From contig CAZQVB010000002.1 in the NCBI GenBank assembly GCA_964596645.1, positions 1 to 64,000 on the forward strand: a DNA stretch of 64,000 nt, written 5' to 3'. Under the pieces are notes generated by a model that saw nothing but the letters and a program-made list of their open reading frames with translations, did no database searches and was not told where the DNA came from. Source of the stretch: CAVQEK01 sp964596645. GTDB taxonomy: Bacteria > Bacteroidota > Bacteroidia > Cytophagales > Cyclobacteriaceae. The first letter of the stretch is position 1. Every line of letters begins with the position of its first letter. Shown piece by piece: positions 44,102 to 53,234 of this stretch. Made by a program: the position numbers and the translations under genes.

Positions 44102-44455
44102 TCATCTTTTTTTAGTGATTCTCAAAGGCTTGTTTAAGTCCAGTTGCAGCAGGTTAAAATTGGTGTCTTCCGAGCTATGCCACGACTGATAAGGGTGGAG
44201 GTACAATGGTGCCGGTGGGGGCGCGGTGTGTGTGAGTAGAACCGAAGGTATATTTGGTTTGATGGTTTTTATAGAATTTTGCTGCACTACTTGCAATAGG
44301 AAATCAGCATGTGCCGGAAGAGTGAATTTGGTTGAATGCGTGGTCGAAGCCTTTTTTTTGTCTTCTTTAGCCCATCCTTCGGCAGCCAGCGGCACACTGT
44401 AAAGAGTAAGAATAGCAATGGAGGCGGCGATAACAATTGAAGCTGAAGTTTTCAT
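44102..44455 (-). CDS. Hypothetical small exported protein
   Basis: A 117-residue protein with an N-terminal signal-like stretch (about 5-25, VPLAAEG) and a Lys- and Pro-rich mature part. No family is recognised. It lies 41 bases upstream of the Usp gene on the same strand. Confidence 0.5.
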   Translation of the reverse strand: MKTSASIVIAASIAILTLYSVPLAAEGWAKEDKKKASTTHSTKFTLPAHADFLLQVVQQNSIKTIKPNIPSVLLTHTAPPPAPLYLHPYQSWHSSEDTNFNLLQLDLNKPLRITKKR

Positions 44456-44541
44456 GGCTCTTTATTTAAGGGTTCGTACCAATTATTTCCTGACCAAAAG
44501 ACCTTTGATGACATTGCCTTTCGGGTACTCATTTTGTGCTG

Positions 44542-44814
44542 CTATCTCAGCCTAACGGAAGAACCGTTTGTATAAAACAGCCTCACATACTCAGCCTGGT
44601 ATTTCTTTCGCAGTTGTTGTGCTTGGCGCAAAGCGAGCGATTCGTTTTTATAGACTTTGAAGCCGGCCTTATTTTCCAACTCTTTCTTTGAGCCATCATC
44701 TACAAAAACTGATATGTAGACATCTGGCCTTGGATCCGACTCATCTACTATCCACCGCTGCACTTTGCGTCTCCTGCTGTTATATTCAGGCCTCATCGTG
44801 TCCTGGTTTTTCAT
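44542..44814 (-). CDS. Small hypothetical protein
   Basis: Ninety residues with start at ATG 44814 (MKNQDTMRP), because this start overlaps the previous stop by four bases. The chain is basic at first (NSRRRKVQRW) and then alpha/beta (DVYISVFVDDG). No domain is recognised; last of three coupled small genes. Confidence 0.55.
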   Translation of the reverse strand: MKNQDTMRPEYNSRRRKVQRWIVDESDPRPDVYISVFVDDGSKKELENKAGFKVYKNESLALRQAQQLRKKYQAEYVRLFYTNGSSVRLR

Positions 44815-45023
44815 GCACCCACCTTCTGTCGTACTTTTTGAAAGTGCATAGGCATGGAAGTGGGTAGCACACCAAACTCCTTGATCACCCACTGGTTCAG
44901 TTTCTCTGTTTCTGCATGGCTCAATCTGTGAAGAGCTTTACCATATTCTTTGTAAAAGAGATAGCGGTCAAAACTCACCTTAGACAGAATCAGTTTGCTG
45001 TAGTTCAGGAGTTCTTTCTTCAT
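44811..45023 (-). CDS. Small hypothetical protein (about 70 residues)
   Basis: A helical, Lys- and Leu-rich 70-residue protein (LSKVSFDRYLFYKEYGKALHR region). This pattern recurs in small Bacteroidota proteins of unknown function, from memory. Both ends overlap neighbours by four bases (ATGA), strong support for a real gene. No catalytic motif. Confidence 0.62.
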   Translation of the reverse strand: MKKELLNYSKLILSKVSFDRYLFYKEYGKALHRLSHAETEKLNQWVIKEFGVLPTSMPMHFQKVRQKVGA

Positions 45024-45175
45024 GCCCCGGATATTTGTATGAGCATTAATGTACCTGTCAATACACTGGTTAGAAGCAGGATCATCTTGTTGCGCATGCG
45101 GACACCGCTTTGGGTGGCTTTTCTATACTCCACTGCTTTGCGGAGCATTTTGTTTTTTTCGGCGGAGCGTATCAT
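45020..45175 (-). CDS. Small membrane protein
   Basis: A 51-residue protein with a basic N-terminus and one C-terminal hydrophobic span (MILLLTSVLTGTLMLIQISG). The ATG at 45175 (MIRSAEKNK) is chosen; a longer reading to 45232 adds 19 residues. It heads the three-gene coupled set. Function unknown. Confidence 0.5.
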   Translation of the reverse strand: MIRSAEKNKMLRKAVEYRKATQSGVRMRNKMILLLTSVLTGTLMLIQISGA

Positions 45176-45524
45176 AACTGTCGGTTTAGAAAATGAAAGT
45201 AATACTATTGGTAGTGAAAACGTAACTTTCATTCAAAGGTTGAAAGAATAGCAAAATAATTATGAAATAGGGTTTATGCAGCTGTTGGAACTATAGTTTA
45301 CTGAGTCTGGTGGAATTAGGCAGGAGTAATACTACCTTATTAAAATCCAAAGGATTAGTAGAGTTTAATGCGCTCATATATGGTGGCAAAGGGAAAAGGG
45401 GCCGCAGGCGCTGATCGGGCTGTCATCCACAGCAAATGATCAATTTTGAAGGCGTTGATCTTACGCTCAGTGAAGTGTTCGTTGTTCACCTCAGGCTTGT
45501 ACGATTTGAATGACTATGATAATC
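45176..45524. other. Gene-free upstream region of the small-gene set
   Basis: About 350 bases between the small membrane protein start and the terminator of the next minus-strand gene. It should hold the promoter of the small genes; no convincing element or repeat was read. Confidence 0.5.
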
Positions 45525-45558
45525 AAAAAAAAACCCGGCCGTTGTTCACGACCGGGTT
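45525..45558 (-). terminator. Rho-independent terminator
   Basis: On the minus strand AACCCGG...CCGGGTT form a 7-bp stem around a 13-base loop, followed by at least seven T residues (45525-45533). It lies 25 bases after the stop of the Arg/Ser-rich protein gene and terminates it. Confidence 0.85.
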
Positions 45559-45582
45559 ATACCATCGATTCATTGTGATCAG

Positions 45583-46440
45583 TTATCTGCTGCGTACGCT
45601 GCCGGGTCTGCTTTCAGAACGACTGCTGCGTGTATTGCTGTTGTTGCCCGACTCGCTCGTACGGGATCTGCTGCTGGTACTCACGCGGGCATTGCCCGAT
45701 CGCTCATTGCTGCGGCTGCTGTAGCTGGGCGTTGCGCTGTTCCTGCTGCCGGACGATGATGAACTTTCTGAACCATATGACCTCTGCTCGTTTTTCTGCG
45801 TGGCCTGTACCCGTGCGCTTTGCGGTCTGCTGGTATATCTTTCGCTGCTCACGCGGGCGTTGGGCCGTACGGACTCAGGTCGGCTGGTTCTGGCTTGAGG
45901 GTAAGAACGTGTGCGATCCCGCTCTACCCGTCGTGGTTCTGGCCTGCGCTCACCACTGCCACCATGATATTCGTTGTAAATAATCACTTTGCTGGGCCTG
46001 GGATTGTAATAGTGCTCGTGGATCACCACCCTGGGCCTGGGCCGAAAGTGCGGGTGATGATGGTGGTGGTATACCGGGTAGTACGTCTGGTAGTATCCGG
46101 TATGAAATCCGCAATGTGCACTGCAGGCATGGTCGTACAGCGGATAGTAGTCGTAGCGTACGCTTCTTACCAATCGACCCCAGGGATCGACCCGAACCTC
46201 CACGAAGAAATCATTGCGGTGTAATACAAAGTTGAAATAAGGACGACCAAAAGAAAATGATCGGCTTACGTGTGCTATTTCAAAATCGTAGTAGTGATCG
46301 TAAATGGGATGCAAAGCGTACTCGGGAACACCCCAAGAAACATGTGCGCCAAAGGAAGTAACAAAATGCTGGGCTTTGGAGACGCTATATGAAAAAGCCA
46401 GAAGCCCTGCTGCCAGTAATGTGATCTTTATCGTTTTCAT
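45583..46440 (-). CDS. Secreted Arg/Ser-rich low-complexity protein
   Basis: A 285-residue exported protein; start at ATG 46440 (MKTIKITLL) because a signal peptide follows (ending SKAQ), whereas 17 upstream residues of a longer frame are not signal-like. The N-terminal domain (about 20-110) is Tyr-, His- and Asp-rich (DPWGRLVRSVRYDYYPLYDH). A His/Tyr tract (YHHHHHPHFRPRP) follows, and then an Arg/Ser/Asn tail. The latter resembles disordered envelope or metal-binding proteins. A terminator follows. Confidence 0.65.
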   Translation of the reverse strand: MKTIKITLLAAGLLAFSYSVSKAQHFVTSFGAHVSWGVPEYALHPIYDHYYDFEIAHVSRSFSFGRPYFNFVLHRNDFFVEVRVDPWGRLVRSVRYDYYPLYDHACSAHCGFHTGYYQTYYPVYHHHHHPHFRPRPRVVIHEHYYNPRPSKVIIYNEYHGGSGERRPEPRRVERDRTRSYPQARTSRPESVRPNARVSSERYTSRPQSARVQATQKNEQRSYGSESSSSSGSRNSATPSYSSRSNERSGNARVSTSSRSRTSESGNNSNTRSSRSESRPGSVRSR

Positions 46441-46570
46441 AGCCTTTGTTGTTAATCTGATGATACAGAAGCAACATCCAGGCCAAATCAAATTTCATGG
46501 GCGTAACACGCAGAATATCAGCTTTTAACTTTGTTAGAGTGGACGCTTTCAAGATGAAAATTGCCATAGT

Positions 46571-47554
46571 CTAGTCGATGCCTACCAGTGCTCGTATGTA
46601 TTGCTGCCGTTCAAAATATTCGGGTTCGCTGGCGTATTTCTGGCTCATCTTGCCATTGAAATCATCGATGTGTGTGTATTCATGCTCGAGCATCCAGCGG
46701 TTCAGGTAGTCAAGCATTACCTGTATTTGGCCCAGGCCATTGATGTACAGGGTGGAGCATATCTCCACTGCCCTGGCACCCACCAGCAGTTGCTTTATCA
46801 GGGCCTCCCCATCGTGTATACCGGTATTGCCGACCAGGCTGCAGCCTATGCGCTGATACAAGATAGATATCCATCGCAGCGTGTTGGACATTTCGGCCGG
46901 TGAGCTGTACTTGTTTCGGGAGAGGTAATCCATGCGGTGTATGTCGATATCGGTTTGGTAAAACCGGTTGAACAGCACAAGTGCCGAAGCGCCTGACTTG
47001 CGCACATTTTTGGCGATCCGTGGCATGGAGGTGAAGTAAGGCCCCAGCTTTACAGCGAGTGGTATGTTCACCTGGTTTTTTACCGACGACACTATGTCGC
47101 AGACGTGCTTTTCTATGCGGGCAGGGTCTTCGTCGAAGTCATGGGGCATTAGAGCAATATTCAGTTCAATGGCGTCGGCACCTGCGGCTTCTATGTATTT
47201 GGCAAATTCCACCCATTTGTTGTTCGAAACACAGTTGAGGCTGGCGATTACCGGTATGTCTACTCTTTCTTTTGCTTCTTCAATTACCTTCAGGTACGCA
47301 TCGGCATTGGCATGTATGCCCATTTGGTTGATGTAGTCGTATTCTTCCGGGTGAAAGCTGTCCACCGAGGCATTGGCCAGCTGATACATATCAGCATGTA
47401 TTTGCTCTTCGAACAGCGACTTGAGCACTACGGCGCCTGCGCCCGCGTCTGCACATCGTTTCACGCCTTCGGCACTGTGTGTGAGGCTGCAACTCGACAC
47501 AATGATTGGGTTGCGCAGGTTGAGATCCATGAATTTTACAGCGAGGTTCAGCAT
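46571..47554 (-). CDS. Dihydroorotate-dehydrogenase-like FMN protein
   Basis: A TIM-barrel flavoprotein of the DHOD/PreA superfamily, 327 residues. Family signatures are LRNPIIVSSCSLTHS at the N-terminus, PVIASLNCVSNNKW, IELNIA, PLAVKLGP and VGNTGIHDGEALIKQLLVGARAVEICS. The last of these is the FMN phosphate site. The catalytic loop carries Cys as in class 1 relatives. The true pyrimidine pyrD may be elsewhere, since this form ends with a non-canonical C-terminal helix region. It lies 24 bases after rnfA and is likely in the Rnf operon, suggesting a redox role linked to it. Confidence 0.82.
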   Translation of the reverse strand: MLNLAVKFMDLNLRNPIIVSSCSLTHSAEGVKRCADAGAGAVVLKSLFEEQIHADMYQLANASVDSFHPEEYDYINQMGIHANADAYLKVIEEAKERVDIPVIASLNCVSNNKWVEFAKYIEAAGADAIELNIALMPHDFDEDPARIEKHVCDIVSSVKNQVNIPLAVKLGPYFTSMPRIAKNVRKSGASALVLFNRFYQTDIDIHRMDYLSRNKYSSPAEMSNTLRWISILYQRIGCSLVGNTGIHDGEALIKQLLVGARAVEICSTLYINGLGQIQVMLDYLNRWMLEHEYTHIDDFNGKMSQKYASEPEYFERQQYIRALVGID

Positions 47555-47578
47555 AGTATTGGTCGATTTAGGTGTAGG

Positions 47579-48151
47579 TCATACAAGGCCGGCAAAGCCC
47601 ATAAAAGCCATAGAGAGCAAACCGGCTACTACAAGAGCAGCAGGCACGCCTTTCATGCCAGCGGGTATATCCAGCAGTTCCATATGCTCACGAATGCCGG
47701 AAAATATAGTGAGTGCCAAACCAAACCCGATGGCATTCGCAATGGCATACACTACGCTTTCCATCAAGTTGAAATCATTTTGAATCACCAGAATGGCTAC
47801 ACCCAATATGGCGCAATTGGTGGTGATCAAGGGCAAAAATACGCCCAGAGCCTGATACAGCGGCGGACTGATTTTTTTTAATATAATTTCTACCATTTGT
47901 ACCAGCGCAGCGATCACCAATATGTAGGCGATGGTTTGCAAGAAGGTGATGTCGAGCGGGAGCAGTATGTACTGCATGATCAGATACGTGACCAGCGTGG
48001 CCAGCGTCATTACAAAGGCCACGGCGCCCGTCATGCCAATGGCGGTACTCACGCGCTGCGATACACCCAAAAAAGGGCAAATACCCAGGAACTGCGCCAG
48101 CACTATGTTGTTGACGAAGATGGCAGAAAATACAATGATGGCGTACTCCAT
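47579..48151 (-). CDS. rnfA: Electron transport complex subunit RnfA
   Basis: A 190-residue inner-membrane subunit with six predicted spans. The canonical start MEYAIIVFSAIFVNNIVLAQFLG at ATG 48151 is used; a longer reading is an artefact. CPFLGVS and the paired GLALTIFSG segment fit RnfA. It shares the Fe-S cluster at the RnfA/RnfE interface with RnfE. Last of the Rnf set. Confidence 0.95.
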   Translation of the reverse strand: MEYAIIVFSAIFVNNIVLAQFLGICPFLGVSQRVSTAIGMTGAVAFVMTLATLVTYLIMQYILLPLDITFLQTIAYILVIAALVQMVEIILKKISPPLYQALGVFLPLITTNCAILGVAILVIQNDFNLMESVVYAIANAIGFGLALTIFSGIREHMELLDIPAGMKGVPAALVVAGLLSMAFMGFAGLV

Positions 48152-48155
48152 GAGA

Positions 48156-48743
48156 TCAGGCCGTTTTCTTTTTGAACATATTGATGAGTGCGATGAGAAA
48201 GCCAAGGGCAATGAAAGCGCCCGGTGCCAGTATGAACATGAGCATGCCATCGGCCTCAGCGAACTTTAACCCAAACAAGGAAAAGCTGCCCAGCACTTCG
48301 CGTAGCGCACCAAGCATGAGCAGTGCCATGGCAAAACCCAAACCCATACCCAGGCCGTCGAGCATAGAGGGCAACACCGTATTTTTTGAAGCAAATGCCT
48401 CTGCTCGGCCCAGTACGATGCAATTCACTACAATGAGGGGTATAAACAATCCCAGCTGCTCATGCAGAGTGGGCAGGTAGCCGGCCATTACCAGGTCTAC
48501 CACCGTCACAAAAGAGGCGATCACTACTATGTATGCCGGTATGCGCACCTTATCGGGAATAAAACCGCGAATAAGGGTAATGGCTACGTTGGACATCACC
48601 AGCACAAAGGCGGTGGCCAGGCCCATGCCCAGGCCATTGATGGCCGTAGAAGTGACACCCAGCGTAGGGCACATGCCCAGCAACTGCACAAAAACGGCAT
48701 TCTCCTTAAAAAAACCTTTGCTGAAATTTTGCCAGTAAGTCAT
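48156..48743 (-). CDS. rnfE: Electron transport complex subunit RnfE
   Basis: A 195-residue six-span membrane protein, paralogous to RnfA with inverted topology. CPTLGVT and GMGLGFAMALLMLGALREVLG are diagnostic. The start overlaps the rnfG stop by four bases and the rnfA start is four bases beyond its stop, so translation is coupled. Confidence 0.95.
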   Translation of the reverse strand: MTYWQNFSKGFFKENAVFVQLLGMCPTLGVTSTAINGLGMGLATAFVLVMSNVAITLIRGFIPDKVRIPAYIVVIASFVTVVDLVMAGYLPTLHEQLGLFIPLIVVNCIVLGRAEAFASKNTVLPSMLDGLGMGLGFAMALLMLGALREVLGSFSLFGLKFAEADGMLMFILAPGAFIALGFLIALINMFKKKTA

Positions 48744-49318
48744 TCCTGTATGCCCTTTAAATATGTGTCGTATGCTTTTTGCGTCGCCTCCAAAAATGCC
48801 CTGGAAGTGATTGTGGCACCGGTAAGCGCATCTACTTGTCCGCCATCTTTGGTCACTTTCAGGCTGTATTCCGATGGGTTTTTTCCCCTAAACTGCGACA
48901 GGAATTTTTCTTCAGCCATCTTGGTGCCCAGGCCCGGGGTTTCTTTATGTTCCAGCACCGATATATTCTCAATATTGCCCTCAGGCGAGAAGCCCACCAT
49001 AAGCCAGATATTGCCTGCATAGCCTTTGCCGGAATAGCTGCGCACGGCTGATCCGGCAAGTGCATAGCCATTTTTTGCCGGGTAAATTTCCAGGCTGTCA
49101 AGCCCGTCGGCTGTATGGCCGTAGTACATTTCCTCTACCGGCAGGTTGTCATAATCTGGCACTACTTCATCTATAGCCCTTATTTTCTTTGCCAGACGAG
49201 CAGCCTCTATCGGTTCCTTGGTCAACTCGTACACATAGGCCAGTGCTGTAGAGGCGACCAGCGTCACCACCACCAGGCTCAGCACCATATTTTTGAATGT
49301 GGATTCTTTTTTAGCCAT
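48740..49318 (-). CDS. rnfG: Electron transport complex subunit RnfG
   Basis: A 192-residue protein with one N-terminal membrane anchor (about 10-28) and a periplasmic FMN-binding domain. The covalent FMN threonine is in DALTGATITS near the C-terminus. Overlaps rnfD and rnfE by a few bases. Confidence 0.94.
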   Translation of the reverse strand: MAKKESTFKNMVLSLVVVTLVASTALAYVYELTKEPIEAARLAKKIRAIDEVVPDYDNLPVEEMYYGHTADGLDSLEIYPAKNGYALAGSAVRSYSGKGYAGNIWLMVGFSPEGNIENISVLEHKETPGLGTKMAEEKFLSQFRGKNPSEYSLKVTKDGGQVDALTGATITSRAFLEATQKAYDTYLKGIQE

Positions 49319-50312
49319 GATTTACACGTCCAAATCTTGTGGGTTTCACATACTTATTGATGAGGGGCACAAAGCCATTCATGATGAGGATGGCAAAAGA
49401 GATGCCTTCAGGATATGCGCCAAACAGCCTGATGACGATGGTGATGAGCCCGATGCCAGCGCCGAAGATGAGCATGCCCTTGCGGCTCATAGGCGATGTG
49501 ACGTAGTCGGTGGCCATATAAAAAGCACCCAACAGCACACCACCAGTCACTACGTGAAAGAGCGGGTCCATGTATTGCTCGGGGTTTATCAGCCAAAGAA
49601 TGCCCGACACCACTACGATGGCGCCCATCAATGCAGCCGGTGTGTGCCAGGTCACTATCTTGCGCCACCACATGTACAGGAAGCCGAGCAACAAAGCCAG
49701 CCCCGATATTTCGCCCATACTGCCCGACAAGCCACCAATGAAAAGGTGAAAGTAGGATGGCACCTGCTCGGAGAGCTGCTGTAAAGATAGCCCCTGATCG
49801 AGCCCTTCTTTCACGATGCCCAAAGGCGTAGCACCTGTGGCAGCGTCAGCCAGTGTCCACCGGCCGGTGAATGGCACCGGCCAGCTCGTCATGGGTACGG
49901 GAAAAGAAATGAGCAAAAACACGCGGCCTACCAGCGCCGGGTTGAACGGGTTGTTGCCCAAGCCGCCAAAAGCCATTTTGCCTATACCGATGGCCACGAG
50001 GCTGCCGACCACAATGCCCCACCAGGGCAGATTGGCCGGTACGTTGAAAGCGAGCAATACACCTGTGATAATGGCCGAGCCGTCCCAGATGCCTGCTTCA
50101 CGTTTAAGAAGATAACGTGCAAATACATATTCGAAAGCAAGGCAGCTCACCACCGCCAGCAACGTGATGTATAGCGCGCTGATGCCAAATACAAAAACTG
50201 ACACCAGCAAAGCGGGAATGAGTGATACAACAACGCCATACATGAGCTTTTCTACAGAAGACTGCGTATGCACATGTGGCGAAGGCGATATGGTGAGTGT
50301 GTTGGTGCTCAT
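49311..50312 (-). CDS. rnfD: Electron transport complex subunit RnfD
   Basis: A 333-residue membrane subunit with 8-10 spans and covalent FMN at Thr in DAATGATPL. Motifs such as LGNNPFNPALVGR and ATDYVTSPMSRKG fit RnfD/NqrB. It overlaps rnfC (stop/start at 50309-50312). Confidence 0.95.
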   Translation of the reverse strand: MSTNTLTISPSPHVHTQSSVEKLMYGVVVSLIPALLVSVFVFGISALYITLLAVVSCLAFEYVFARYLLKREAGIWDGSAIITGVLLAFNVPANLPWWGIVVGSLVAIGIGKMAFGGLGNNPFNPALVGRVFLLISFPVPMTSWPVPFTGRWTLADAATGATPLGIVKEGLDQGLSLQQLSEQVPSYFHLFIGGLSGSMGEISGLALLLGFLYMWWRKIVTWHTPAALMGAIVVVSGILWLINPEQYMDPLFHVVTGGVLLGAFYMATDYVTSPMSRKGMLIFGAGIGLITIVIRLFGAYPEGISFAILIMNGFVPLINKYVKPTRFGRVNHG

Positions 50313-51667
50313 GCTTTAGCTTGCTCTCTTTTTAGTGTTGTTACAACGCGTTTGCCCAGCCTGATGTAGTCGAGCAGGGGCCGGTCGCTCGGGCAGGTGT
50401 ACGAGCAAGATCCGCACTCGATGCAGTCGAGTATGCGCTCTTCTTCTGCGCGCTCATGCAGCTCTTTTTGCGTGAGGGTCATGAGGAGAAAAGGCTCCAG
50501 GCCCATGGGGCATACCTGTACGCATTGGGTACAGCGAATGCATACCTTCATTTTGCCGCGATGCGCCATTTCATCGGGTATGATCAGTATGCCGGATGTG
50601 CCCTTGGCCACGGGCACTTCCAGGCTGTTCAGCGCCTTGCCCATCATAGGGCCACCACTCACTACTTTTCCGGTGGTTTCCGGCAGGCCGCCCGCAGCTT
50701 CTATCAGGTCTTGTACCGGGGTGCCTATGCGTACCAGCCGGTTGGAGGGTTTTTGTACCTGCAGCCCGGTGACGGTGACTACGCGCTCTATCAGAGGCTT
50801 ATTCTTCTGTACGGCCTCATACACGGCGAAGGCTGTGCCTACATTGTGTACTACCGCACCTACGGCAATTGGAAGGTTGCCCGAAGGAACTTCGCGATTA
50901 AGCACTGCTTTAATGAGTTGTTTTTCGCCCCCCTGTGGGTATTGCACTTTCAGCGGCTGCACACTTATGCCCGTTTCGCTTTTGCACAAGGCACGCATGT
51001 GGGCTATGGCGTCGGGCTTGTTGTTTTCAATACCGATCACCGCTTTTTCTACCTCCAGTGCGCGCATCAGTAGTTTGCAGCCTACCATTATTTCTGCGCC
51101 TTTCTCCAGCATCAGGCGGTGGTCGGCAGTGAGGTACGGCTCACATTCCACGCCATTGAGCAGCAGCACTTCGGCTTTTTTTCCTTTAGGCACGGCCAGC
51201 TTCACATGCGAAGGAAACGTGGCACCGCCCAGGCCCACAATGCCGGCATCGGCTATTTTCTTCAATATTGCTTCCTTGTCGAGCACTATATCGGCCCTTA
51301 GCTCGGTGCTTCTGTCTATATCTTCCATCCACTCATCGGCAGCATCGGCGCGTATCAGTATGGCGTCGCGCTTGTAGCCGGTAGAGTCGGTCACTTTTTC
51401 GATTTTGGTAACACTGCCCGATACGGATGCGTGTATGTTGGCCGAAACAAAGCCATCGCCTTTGGCAATAAGCTGTCCTACTTTCACTTTGTCGCGCGGC
51501 TCTACCACCGGTTTGGCGGGTGCGCCTATGTGCTGTGAGAGCGGTATGGACGCTATTTTGGGCAAGGCAGCCACTTCTATAGCGGCTTCCGCCGAAATTT
51601 TATTTTCGGGCGGGTGCACACCCCCCATGGGGAAAGACTTCAGGCCGTTTTTAAAAAAATCCATCAT
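50309..51667 (-). CDS. rnfC: Electron transport complex subunit RnfC
   Basis: The 452-residue peripheral subunit that takes electrons from NADH or ferredoxin. Flavin/NADH motifs GGVHPPENK and GVECEPYLTADHR are followed by two [4Fe-4S] ferredoxin motifs, CIRCTQCVQVCP and CIECGSCSYTCP. It is the short form without the long C-terminal repeat tail of gammaproteobacterial RnfC. Confidence 0.95.
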   Translation of the reverse strand: MMDFFKNGLKSFPMGGVHPPENKISAEAAIEVAALPKIASIPLSQHIGAPAKPVVEPRDKVKVGQLIAKGDGFVSANIHASVSGSVTKIEKVTDSTGYKRDAILIRADAADEWMEDIDRSTELRADIVLDKEAILKKIADAGIVGLGGATFPSHVKLAVPKGKKAEVLLLNGVECEPYLTADHRLMLEKGAEIMVGCKLLMRALEVEKAVIGIENNKPDAIAHMRALCKSETGISVQPLKVQYPQGGEKQLIKAVLNREVPSGNLPIAVGAVVHNVGTAFAVYEAVQKNKPLIERVVTVTGLQVQKPSNRLVRIGTPVQDLIEAAGGLPETTGKVVSGGPMMGKALNSLEVPVAKGTSGILIIPDEMAHRGKMKVCIRCTQCVQVCPMGLEPFLLMTLTQKELHERAEEERILDCIECGSCSYTCPSDRPLLDYIRLGKRVVTTLKREQAKA

Positions 51668-52617
51668 CAGCTCGCAGTATTTTCGTCTTCCGGTTTATTT
51701 ACATTTTTGGCCATCTCAATCACATCTACCTCCTGCACGGAGGCGGTCTCAGCCTTTTCCTTCTTGGGCGCTGTTTTTTCCGGCTTTTCTTTTTTCGGCG
51801 GGAAGTTGATCTCGTGAATAGCATGTGTAGGGCATACATCCACACATTTCCTGCACAGCTTGCACATATCGGGGTCTATGTAGCTCAGATAGTTGTCGAT
51901 GGTGATCGCATCGTATTTGCATTCTTTTTCGCACCGGGTGCAGCCGGTGCAAGCTACTTCGCACGCTTTCTTTGCTGCGCCGCCTTTGTCCATGTTGATG
52001 CAGGCCACATATATGCGCCGGTTTTTTCTTCCTTTCGGCCGTAGCTCCATGATGTCGCGCGGGCAGGCTTTCACGCAGGCATTGCACGCAGTGCATTTAT
52101 CTTCGATCACCACAGGCAAGCCGGTGGTTTTGTCCATGTACATGGCCTCGAAGTCGCAGGCATCCACACACTCACCAAAGCCAAGGCAGCCGTAGGAGCA
52201 GTCCGTATCGCCGCCGTAGAGGGTGTGGGCAATGGTGCAATTGGCAGGTCCCTCATACACATTGGTGCGCTTTCTGTACTCAAATGAGCCTGAGCAACGC
52301 ACTACCGCTACATACGGGTCGCGATCTTCTACCTGCATGCCGAGTATGGAGGCTACGTTTTGCATGGTATCGTTGCCACCCACGGGGCAGTGCAGGTCCG
52401 ACAGGTCGTCGGCTTTTACACATGCCTCTGCAAATGCCCTGCAGCCCGGATGCCCGCACCCGCCGCAGTTGGTGTTGGGCAGCGCCTCTTCTACAGCATC
52501 TATTTTAGGGTCTTCATATACTTTGAACTTCCTGGCTACAAAAAACAAGATGGCAGCCGCCACCAGCCCGAGCGAGGAGAGAAATATAATGGTATATATA
52601 ATGGTGGTGCTCATCAT
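51667..52617 (-). CDS. rnfB: Electron transport complex subunit RnfB
   Basis: Ferredoxin-like subunit of 316 residues. An N-terminal membrane anchor (about 6-27) precedes the CGGCGHPGC Fe-S cluster motif and several CxxCxxCxxxC ferredoxin sites (CTACNACVKACP and CKLCRKCVDVCP). The last 45 residues are a Lys/Glu/Pro-rich tail absent from minimal RnfB. The start at 52617 overlaps the RseC stop; 52614 is an equal alternative. Confidence 0.94.
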   Translation of the reverse strand: MMSTTIIYTIIFLSSLGLVAAAILFFVARKFKVYEDPKIDAVEEALPNTNCGGCGHPGCRAFAEACVKADDLSDLHCPVGGNDTMQNVASILGMQVEDRDPYVAVVRCSGSFEYRKRTNVYEGPANCTIAHTLYGGDTDCSYGCLGFGECVDACDFEAMYMDKTTGLPVVIEDKCTACNACVKACPRDIMELRPKGRKNRRIYVACINMDKGGAAKKACEVACTGCTRCEKECKYDAITIDNYLSYIDPDMCKLCRKCVDVCPTHAIHEINFPPKKEKPEKTAPKKEKAETASVQEVDVIEMAKNVNKPEDENTAS

Positions 52618-53048
52618 CAGTTGCTTACGGTACTAAGGGTAAAGGTGAATTTTTTGTCCAGCGTTTTCCTGTACAGAAGCAGCAGGAGATAGTAGGGGAG
52701 CAGCGAGAATAAAGCAGAAAGGCCGGCGATGGCTTCACTTTGCGTGAACTGCCAAACGGCCACCAGGGTGATCATAAGCACGATAAATGGCGCCAGATAG
52801 CCGAAAAACAAAGCTGCAGGTCCGGCTGCTGCTGCAAGGCTCACCACTACCTGATCGCCGCCTTTGAGCGCCTGGCCGGCGTTGGCCACATGTATTACTT
52901 TTTGGTCAGTATCCGCTACGGAGCATACACCTTTGGCGTGGCAGGAGCTGCAGGCCGCCACATCGAGCAGGCTTATTTCTATGCCTTCCGCGCTTACCTT
53001 TTTCACGATGCCACTGTGCTCGATTGTGCTTTCGGCTCCTCTTTTCAT
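52617..53048 (-). CDS. RseC/MucC-type SoxR-reducing/Rnf accessory protein
   Basis: A 143-residue membrane protein with an N-terminal cysteine-rich domain (AACSSCHAKGVCS) and two spans (about 75-120), matching the RseC/MucC family found at the head of Rnf operons in Bacteroidota. It probably helps assemble or reduce the complex or its partners. A palindrome at 53164-53177 lies 116 bases upstream of its start. Confidence 0.9.
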   Translation of the reverse strand: MKRGAESTIEHSGIVKKVSAEGIEISLLDVAACSSCHAKGVCSVADTDQKVIHVANAGQALKGGDQVVVSLAAAAGPAALFFGYLAPFIVLMITLVAVWQFTQSEAIAGLSALFSLLPYYLLLLLYRKTLDKKFTFTLSTVSN

Positions 53049-53163
53049 CTCAACCTTTTCGTAAACTGACGGCCCGCCGCTGAGGGATTGATCTCAAGAT
53101 TTGTAGACCGACAGATGTCCCCTATTTGAAGGGCTAAGGTAGGGTGACCCGGGTAGAAAAATA

Positions 53164-53177
53164 TTGATAATTATCAG
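53164..53177. promoter_or_regulatory. FNR/CRP-like palindrome
   Basis: TTGAT-AATT-ATCAG matches the FNR consensus TTGAT-N4-ATCAA with one mismatch and is upstream of the Rnf operon. The regulator is not identified and a chance match in AT-rich DNA is possible. Confidence 0.4.
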
Positions 53178-53234
53178 CTTTTGTGAAATTAGAGGGTATG
53201 CGAAAAAGCTGTGGGTTACAAAAATATTTTTTAA

